DNA of 64,000 nt from Oceanisphaera psychrotolerans (GTDB lineage Bacteria > Pseudomonadota > Gammaproteobacteria > Enterobacterales > Aeromonadaceae). Shown one piece after another: positions 58,122-64,000 of this stretch. The notes under the pieces are model-generated. The model had not been told where the DNA came from. It made no database searches and was given only the letters and a program-made list of their open reading frames with translations. The DNA lies in the NCBI RefSeq assembly GCF_001870485.1, contig NZ_MDKE01000001.1:48793-112792 (forward strand). Direction: 5' to 3'. Position numbers and translations under genes: made by a program. Position 1 is the first letter of the stretch; every line of letters begins with the position of its first letter.

Positions 58122-61100
58122 ATGATCCCAAGGATTGATCTGCAGCAACAGATAACCCCTACTTATTTTGCTTTTCTCGACGCGCTGGCCGACAGCGGCT
58201 TTCGTGGTGATATCGAACGCAGCTATGCCAGCCGGTTGGCGGTGGCCACCGACAACAGCGTCTATCAGAGCCTGCCTCAGGCGGTGGTGTTCCCCCGTTC
58301 GACTCAGGATCTGGTGGTGATGCTGGGGCTGGCGACCAAGACTGCCTACCGGGACATCAAATTTTCTCCCCGGGGCGGCGGCACCGGCACCAATGGTCAG
58401 TCACTGAACGACAACATAGTGGTGGATTTGTCCCGCCACATGCATCAGTTGCTGACGATTGATGCGGAAGGCCGCCGGGTGCGGGTGCAGACCGGTATGG
58501 TCAAGGACCGGCTCAATCAGCTGGTGGCGCCACACGATCTCTTCTTCTCTCCGGATCTGTCGACCAGCAACAGAGCCACCCTCGGTGGCATGATCAACAC
58601 CGATGCGTCCGGTCAGGGCTCGCTGGTTTACGGCAAAACCTCGGATCATGTGCTGGGCGTGACTGCCGTGCTGGTGGACGGCACCATCATCGAGACCGGC
58701 CCCGTCTCCGGCGAGGCGCTGGACCAGAAGCTGGCAGAAGACAGCCGGGAAGCGGAGCTGTATCGCTGCGTTTATCACAGCGTGACCGACCACGCCGGTG
58801 AAATAGAACAGCGTTTTCCCAAGCTGAACCGCTTCCTGACCGGTTACGATCTCAAGCACGTCTATGACAAAGCCTCTCATACCCTGGATCTGACCCGTAT
58901 TCTGTGTGGCTCCGAAGGCTCGCTGGCCTTTATTGCCGAAGCCTGGCTCGACCTCACTCCCATCCCGACCTATCGCACCCTGGTCAACGTCAAGTACGAC
59001 AGCTTCCAGTCGGCGCTGCGCAATGCGCCGCTGATGGTGGAGGCCAAGGCGCTGTCGGTGGAAACCGTGGACTCCAGAGTACTGGGGCTGGCGCGGGAAG
59101 ACATCATCTGGCATTCGGTCAGCGACCTCATTCAGGACGTGCCGGGCAAGGTGATGGACGGCCTGAACATGGTGGAATACGCCGATCAGGACGGAGACGC
59201 CCAGCGCGAGAAGGTCGAGGCACTCTGTGCCCGGCTCGATGGCCTGATCGAACGGGGCGAGGCGGGCATCATTGGTTATCAGGTGTGTGACGATCTGGCC
59301 TCGCTCAACCGCATCTACGCCATGCGCAAGAAGGCGGTGGGCCTGCTCGGCAACACCAAGGGCCGCAACAAGCCGGTGGCCTTCGTGGAAGACACCGCGG
59401 TGCCGCCCGAGCACCTGGCCGACTATATCAATGAATTCCGCGCCCTGCTGGATGAGCAGGGTTTGCAATACGGCATGTTCGGCCACGTGGATGCGGGGGT
59501 ACTGCACGTGCGTCCGGCGCTGGACATGACCGATCCGGAGCAGGAGGTGATGCTGCGCAAGATCTCCGATCAGGTGAATGCACTCACCGCCAAATACGGC
59601 GGCCTGATGTGGGGCGAGCACGGCAAGGGCTATCGTTCCGAGTACAGTCCCACCTTCTTCGGCGAAACCCTGTTCACCGAGTTGCGCCGCATCAAATCGG
59701 CCTTCGACCCCTTCAACCGGCTCAACCCCGGCAAGATTTGTACCCCGCTCGACAGCCTGGATCAGCTGGTGTCGGTAGACGCCACCAAGCGTGGCTTCTT
59801 CGACCGGCAGATTCCGGTCCATGTGCGTGACGGCTTCACCCAGCCGATGGACTGCAACGGCAACGGCCTGTGTTTCGACTTCGATGTGCGCTCGCCCATG
59901 TGCCCGTCCATGAAGCTGACCGCCGATCGTCGCCATTCGCCCAAGGGCCGGGCCGGGCTGGTGCGGGAGTGGCTGCGCCAGTTGTCGGCTCAGGGCTTCG
60001 ATCCCATGGCCGAAGAGGCGGCGGTGATGAGCCGCAGCGCCAGCGTCAAGGGGCTGGTGGAGCGGGTGAAATTCACCTGGCAGAAAAGCCGGGGCGAGTA
60101 CGACTTCTCTCACGAGGTGAAAGAGGCGATGGACGGCTGTCTGGCCTGCAAGGCCTGCTCCAGTCAGTGCCCGATCAAGGTGGATGTGCCCACCTTCCGC
60201 GCCCGCTTCCTGCAGCTGTATCACCAGCGCTACCAGCGTCCGCCCAAGGATTACATGGTGTCCTGGGTCGAAAGCTATACCCCCTGGATGGCCAAGGCGC
60301 CCAGGCTGGTCAATCCGGTGATGAGCAACAAGTGGGTACAGAGCGGCGCCAGGTCGCTGCTGGGCATGGTGGACATGCCGCTGGTGAGCGATCCCAGCCT
60401 GAATAACCTGCTGGCAGCCAGTCCGGCGGCACGCTTCGACATGGCCGAGTTGCGGGCACTCAGCGACGAACAGAAGGCGAAAACCCTGCTGATAGTGCAG
60501 GATCCTTTCACCTCTTTCTATGATGCCAATGTGGTGTTCGATCTGGTGCAACTGGCGACCGCGCTCGGTTTCAATCCGGTGGTACTGCCGTTCAAACCCA
60601 ATGGCAAGCCGGCCCACGTCAAAGGCTTTCTGCGCCGCTTCGCCGCCATGGCGGCCGACAGCGCCCAGTTCCTCAACCATCTGGCCCGGCTCGGCATTCC
60701 TCTGGTGGGGGTCGATCCGTCGCTGGTGCTCTGCTACCGGGATGAATACACCAAGATCCTGGGCCCGGCCCGGGGCGAGTTCGAGGTGCTGCTGCCGCAG
60801 GAATGGCTGCTGCAGCAACTGGAGCGGCTGCCCGCCAGAACCGCGGAAGGCGAGCCCTGGTATCTGTTTGCCCACTGTAGCGAAAAAACCGCGCTGCCGG
60901 CCACTCACCAGGATTGGAGCCGGATCTTTACCCATCTTGGCGCCAGGCTTGAGCCGGTGGCGGTGGGGTGTTGCGGCATGGCCGGTACCTATGGTCACGA
61001 GCGCGAGCACCTGGAAGGCTCCAAGCAGTTGTATGCCATGAGCTGGGCCGAGCCGATGAACAAGCTGCCGCGGGAACGTTGCCTGGCCACCGGTTTTTCC

Positions 61101-61178
61101 TGCCGCAGCCAGGTCAAGCGCATCGAAGGGCAACGGATCAAGCATCCGGTGCAGGCACTGCTAAGCTTGTTGGCTTGA
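58122..61178 (+). CDS. ydiJ: FAD-linked oxidase/Fe-S protein YdiJ (D-2-hydroxyglutarate dehydrogenase type)
   Basis: A 1,018-residue fusion: a VAO-type FAD domain (about 50-290, SPRGGGTGTNGQS, STSNRATLGGMINTDASGQG), an FAD-oxidase C domain (EHGKGYRSEYSPTFFGE), a ferredoxin-like 4Fe-4S segment (CLACKACSSQCPIKVDVP near residue 675), and C-terminal CCG domains (FAHCSEKTALP, VGCCGMAGTYGHE). Length equals E. coli YdiJ, for which D-2-hydroxyglutarate oxidation has been reported. It is likely a quinone- or cytochrome-linked enzyme at the membrane. The gene stands alone. Confidence 0.94.
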   Translation: MIPRIDLQQQITPTYFAFLDALADSGFRGDIERSYASRLAVATDNSVYQSLPQAVVFPRSTQDLVVMLGLATKTAYRDIKFSPRGGGTGTNGQSLNDNIVVDLSRHMHQLLTIDAEGRRVRVQTGMVKDRLNQLVAPHDLFFSPDLSTSNRATLGGMINTDASGQGSLVYGKTSDHVLGVTAVLVDGTIIETGPVSGEALDQKLAEDSREAELYRCVYHSVTDHAGEIEQRFPKLNRFLTGYDLKHVYDKASHTLDLTRILCGSEGSLAFIAEAWLDLTPIPTYRTLVNVKYDSFQSALRNAPLMVEAKALSVETVDSRVLGLAREDIIWHSVSDLIQDVPGKVMDGLNMVEYADQDGDAQREKVEALCARLDGLIERGEAGIIGYQVCDDLASLNRIYAMRKKAVGLLGNTKGRNKPVAFVEDTAVPPEHLADYINEFRALLDEQGLQYGMFGHVDAGVLHVRPALDMTDPEQEVMLRKISDQVNALTAKYGGLMWGEHGKGYRSEYSPTFFGETLFTELRRIKSAFDPFNRLNPGKICTPLDSLDQLVSVDATKRGFFDRQIPVHVRDGFTQPMDCNGNGLCFDFDVRSPMCPSMKLTADRRHSPKGRAGLVREWLRQLSAQGFDPMAEEAAVMSRSASVKGLVERVKFTWQKSRGEYDFSHEVKEAMDGCLACKACSSQCPIKVDVPTFRARFLQLYHQRYQRPPKDYMVSWVESYTPWMAKAPRLVNPVMSNKWVQSGARSLLGMVDMPLVSDPSLNNLLAASPAARFDMAELRALSDEQKAKTLLIVQDPFTSFYDANVVFDLVQLATALGFNPVVLPFKPNGKPAHVKGFLRRFAAMAADSAQFLNHLARLGIPLVGVDPSLVLCYRDEYTKILGPARGEFEVLLPQEWLLQQLERLPARTAEGEPWYLFAHCSEKTALPATHQDWSRIFTHLGARLEPVAVGCCGMAGTYGHEREHLEGSKQLYAMSWAEPMNKLPRERCLATGFSCRSQVKRIEGQRIKHPVQALLSLLA

Positions 61179-61238
61179 ACCGGCGCGTGAGGGGGGAAGG
61201 CTTCACCCCTCACCATATTTGCGAATGAAGGAGAGCAT

Positions 61239-61487
61239 ATGGGTCTGATACTGGGTTTGATTATCGGTGGTCTGGCCGGCTGGATTGCCGGTAACCTGAC
61301 GAAAGGGCAGGGCTTTGGCCTGCTCGGCAACATACTGGTCGGCCTGGTGGGCGGCTTTCTCGGCGGCGTGGTGTTTCGTCTGCTGGGGCTGGCGGCCACC
61401 GGTGTCATCGGCTCTCTGATCATGTCGGTTATCGGCGCCGTTCTGCTGATTTTTATCGTCGGAAAAATCAGACGCTCCAGGTCGTAG
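61239..61487 (+). CDS. GlsB/YeaQ/YmgE family membrane protein
   Basis: An 82-residue, glycine-rich protein with three predicted membrane segments (GLILGLIIGGLAGWIAG, LLGNILVGLVGGFLGGVVF, GVIGSLIMSVIGAVLLIFIVG). It belongs to the so-called transglycosylase-associated family, stress-induced in several bacteria with unknown function. AAGGAG precedes ATG 61239. Confidence 0.88.
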   Translation: MGLILGLIIGGLAGWIAGNLTKGQGFGLLGNILVGLVGGFLGGVVFRLLGLAATGVIGSLIMSVIGAVLLIFIVGKIRRSRS

Positions 61488-62138
61488 GCCGCCAGCGGGT
61501 GTAGGGGCGATAGGCCGCCACAAGGCGGCTTCTGCACCATGGATCGTGCTAGCTGCGGCCCTTGGCCGACAGCCAGCCATTCCCTTCGGCTTCAATTAGT
61601 GCTGGACAATTTACCCTGATTAGAAGAGAATGCGCCCTCAGCCCAGTTGGGCATGACCTTTTGTGATGTGGGTCACGACGATTTAAGCTTAAATGTGTTG
61701 CTTAACTATGTCGTTATAACCCGCCTATTCGGCATGCTACATGGCGATTCAACAGAGCAATCAAGTTGAACTCGTTAAGACCCTGGGTTTATGTAGCTGC
61801 CAAAGTATGTGCGTTGAAGCGGGTTATATTGCGTTTTTTAGGAACATAACGCATCACGTCCGCGCCAAACGACGCGACCCTTCTCGGGTTGCCCGTCCCC
61901 TCCATTTGGGCGCGACGACACAAGTCTGGCAGATCGACATCCATGATGAGAAAGACGGACTGGGTTAACCCGGAAAGTCAACCATGGCGGTGTTGAGACA
62001 AAAACGGCCAGATTAGCCTTGTGAATCTTAGTGTGTATACACTCTGTAAAGGGAAGCCCTCACGATAAGTGAGCATGGGTTGTCCCTGGCCTTTTACTGT
62101 ATCAGTCCGCCGACATTCTATTTATTCGGAACTGTTAA
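61488..62138 (+). other. Long structured leader/intergenic region upstream of deaD
   Basis: About 650 bp without a convincing gene. It has a CRP-like site (61662-61677), a possible -10 TATAAC (61715-61720), and several inverted repeats: GCCGCC/GGCGGC (61514-61529), CGCGCCAAA with TTTGGGCGCG (61861-61914) enclosing ACCC-TTCTC-GGGT, and CTCAC-GATAA-GTGAG close to the start codon. A 75-codon frame at 61741 lacks a ribosome site and recognisable sequence. Long folded leaders are known for cold-regulated deaD/csdA-type mRNAs, so most of this may be 5' UTR. Confidence 0.5.
61662..61677 (+). promoter_or_regulatory. CRP-like binding site
   Basis: TGTGA-TGTGGG-TCACG matches the CRP consensus TGTGA-N6-TCACA at 9 of 10 positions. 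It lies about 40 bp before the TATAAC box at 61715, a plausible activating distance. Confidence 0.5.
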
Positions 62139-63907
62139 ATGACAAATACTTCTACTGTACCTGCGACTACCGTACCTGCTTTTGCCGATCTTGGTCTGGC
62201 GCCTGCCGTATTAAATGCACTGGCCGATGCCGGTTATGTGCAGCCTTCTGCTATTCAGGCCGCCGCCATTCCGACTCTGCTGAGCGGTCGTGATGTTCTG
62301 GGTCTGGCACAAACCGGTACCGGTAAAACTGCCGCCTTTGCTCTGCCGTTGCTGAGCAGCATCACCGGTGGCAATGCCACTCCGCAGGTACTGGTGCTGG
62401 CGCCGACGCGTGAACTGGCCATCCAGGTTGCCGAGTCTTTCGAAGCTACGCCAAGTACCGCAAAGAAATCCGTATCCTGTCCATCTATGGTGGTCAGGCT
62501 TATGACTCGCAAATTCGTGCCCTGAAGCGCGGTGTCGACATCGTGGTCGGTACCCCTGGCCGGGTAATGGACCACATGCGCCGTGGCACCCTGAAGCTGG
62601 ACAACCTGCAGGCACTGGTGCTGGATGAAGCAGATGAAATGCTGCGCATGGGCTTTATCGACGACGTTGAGTGGATTCTGGAGCAGACTCCGTCCACCCG
62701 TCAGATTGCCCTGTTCTCGGCCACCATGCCGCCGGCCATTCAGCGTGTTGCGCAGAAATACCTGAAAGACCCGCAGGAAGTACGGATCGAGAACAAAACC
62801 CGTACCAACTCCAGCATTCGCCAGCGTTACTGGTTTGTGCGTGGCATGAACAAGCATGAAGCCCTGTGTCGTCTGGTCGAGACCGAAAACATGGATGCCA
62901 TGCTGGTATTCGTGCGTACCCGTAAGGACGCCGAAGATCTGGCGGACATGATGAGTCGCGAAGGTCACGCCTGTGAAGCCCTGCACGGCGACATTCCGCA
63001 GAAACTGCGTGAAAAAGTGATTGAGCGTCTGAAAAATGGCCGTCTGAACATCCTGGTTGCCACCGACGTGGTTGCCCGTGGTCTGGACGTTGAGCGCATC
63101 AGTCATGTGGTCAACTTCGACATGCCCCACGACAACGAGTCTTACGTGCACCGTATCGGCCGTACCGGTCGTGCCGGCCGTGAAGGTGATGCCATCCTGT
63201 TTGTAACCGGTCGCGAAAAGCGCGGTTTGTACAACCTGGAGCGCCACACTCGTCAGCCGATCGAAGAAATGCAGATGCCGTCTGCGGATGAAATCAACAA
63301 GATCCGTGCCGAGCGTTTCAAGTCTCGTCTGCGTGTCAGCGTTGAAGCCGATGAAAAATCACTGGCGCCTTTCGCCGAGATGATTGAATCGCTGCTGGAA
63401 GAAGGCATGGACAGCGCCCAGCTGGCCGCCGGTCTGGCTCGTCTGCTGCAGGGCGACCGTCCGTTGTTCATGGAAGACCGCCCGATGGCCGCTCGCCGTC
63501 CCGACGTGCGCGAAAACCGTGAACGTGGTGAGCGCACCGAGCGTCCGCGTGCTGCCCGTGGCGGCCGTGACGACGTCTCTGGCGTGGTGATGGAAACCTT
63601 CCGCGTTGACGTGGGTCGGGTACACGGCGTCAAGCCGGGTCACCTGGTTGGCGCCATCGCCAACGAAGCAGACCTGGAGTCCCGTTATATCGGCCAGATC
63701 CAGATTCACGATGATTTCTCTACCGTGGATCTGCCGGAAGGCATGACTGCCGATGTGCAGAAGGTTCTGCAGAACGTGCGTGTTTGTCAGCGTCCGCTGA
63801 ATCTGGCCAAGTACGAAGGCGGCCCGCTGCCCCGTCGCAGCTTCCGTGCCAACGACGATCGCAAGCCGCGTTCACCTCGTCGTAACGACAAGCGCCTGAA
63901 CGGCTAA
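62139..63907 (+). CDS. deaD: ATP-dependent RNA helicase DeaD (CsdA) (frameshift near 5' end)
   Basis: A DEAD-box helicase of about 589 residues for ribosome assembly and mRNA decay in the cold. Q motif [26 protein letters not shown], motif I AQTGTGKT, Ia [15 protein letters not shown], motif [13 protein letters not shown], then a DbpA/CsdA RNA-binding domain ([23 protein letters not shown]) and a basic tail. The frame breaks near 62444 at TTCGAAGCTACGCC: one missing base restores [23 protein letters not shown], and the frame runs to 63907. A short 93-bp tail to the window end shows nothing notable. Confidence 0.93.
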
Positions 63908-64000
63908 TCACCGCTTCATCGTGCTACTAAAAGGCCTGCCGGGTAACCCAAGCCATTCCCCTTTCGTGTGCATGGCTTGAGGCGGGGAAAATGGGCGACG

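Noticed and set aside
58401..61145. Open frame of 914 codons antisense to ydiJ
   Set aside because: Shadow of a GC-rich gene: ydiJ on the plus strand has full domain homology and this frame shows no recognisable domain.
61741..61968. 75-codon open frame in the deaD leader
   Set aside because: No ribosome site, no recognisable sequence, overlaps strong inverted repeats; more likely part of a structured leader.

Overview
The window is a GC-rich (roughly 60% by eye), densely coded chromosomal segment of a gammaproteobacterium. Gene content and order (queA-tgt-yajC-secD-secF; iscRSUA-hscBA-fdx-iscX-pepB-ndk-rlmN-pilF/W-rodZ-ispG-hisS-yfgM-bamB-der; divergent mltF/purL) together with fabV, a branched-chain 2-oxoacid dehydrogenase operon and RadD suggest the Aeromonadales/Oceanimonas-Oceanisphaera-Zobellella neighbourhood. 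That assignment is an inference from synteny and protein similarity remembered by eye. I see no prophage, insertion sequence, CRISPR array, rRNA or tRNA gene.

Layout. 1-1077: 5' part of ahpC (minus strand) with a clear OxyR-type operator, then a long AT-rich regulatory gap before aceA. 1078-9342: isocitrate lyase, a bkdA1-bkdA2-bkdB operon that continues into a Hanks-type kinase-like gene, then acpH and a CBS-domain gene on the minus strand. 9523-17177: queuosine (queA, tgt) and protein export (yajC, secD, secF) genes, nlpI and trmJ. 17213-24214: the complete ISC iron-sulfur cluster operon behind an IscR type 1 operator, then pepB. 24500-34155: ndk, rlmN, pilF/pilW, rodZ, ispG, hisS, yfgM, bamB, der. 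34355-40654: a universal stress protein, a 50-residue basic protein, mltF and purL. 40834-49830: a PAS-GGDEF-EAL protein, a YceB-like protein, cardiolipin synthase, alaA, grxA, dacB and radD. 50056-57856: fabV, a CHMI-family tautomerase, an RcnB/CigR-like secreted protein, a diguanylate cyclase operon with a receiver-CheC protein, a SulP transporter with a small methyltransferase, and rluF. 58122-63907: ydiJ, a YeaQ/GlsB protein, a 650-bp structured leader and deaD.

Two features stand out. First, nine genes (bkdA1, bkdA2, the kinase-like gene, iscS, pepB, ispG, purL, dacB, deaD) each carry one apparent single-base deletion. Several of these are essential or near-essential, and five of the nine deletions fall next to a GCC that should read GCCC. 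This points to sequence or assembly error rather than real gene decay, and I annotate the genes at full length across the break. Second, the junctions between otherwise conserved gene pairs hold at least three families of dispersed, strongly palindromic repeats (queA/tgt, tgt/yajC, iscX/pepB, pepB/ndk, ispG/hisS, cls/alaA, alaA/grxA, radD/fabV).

Functionally the segment is mainly housekeeping: envelope biogenesis (SecDF, BamB, RodZ, NlpI, MltF, PBP4), tRNA/rRNA modification (QueA, Tgt, TrmJ, RlmN, RluF), Fe-S assembly supplying clients that lie nearby (IspG, RlmN, Fdx), and oxidative stress defence (AhpC, GrxA). The most novel-looking locus is the kinase-like gene translationally adjacent to the branched-chain dehydrogenase genes.
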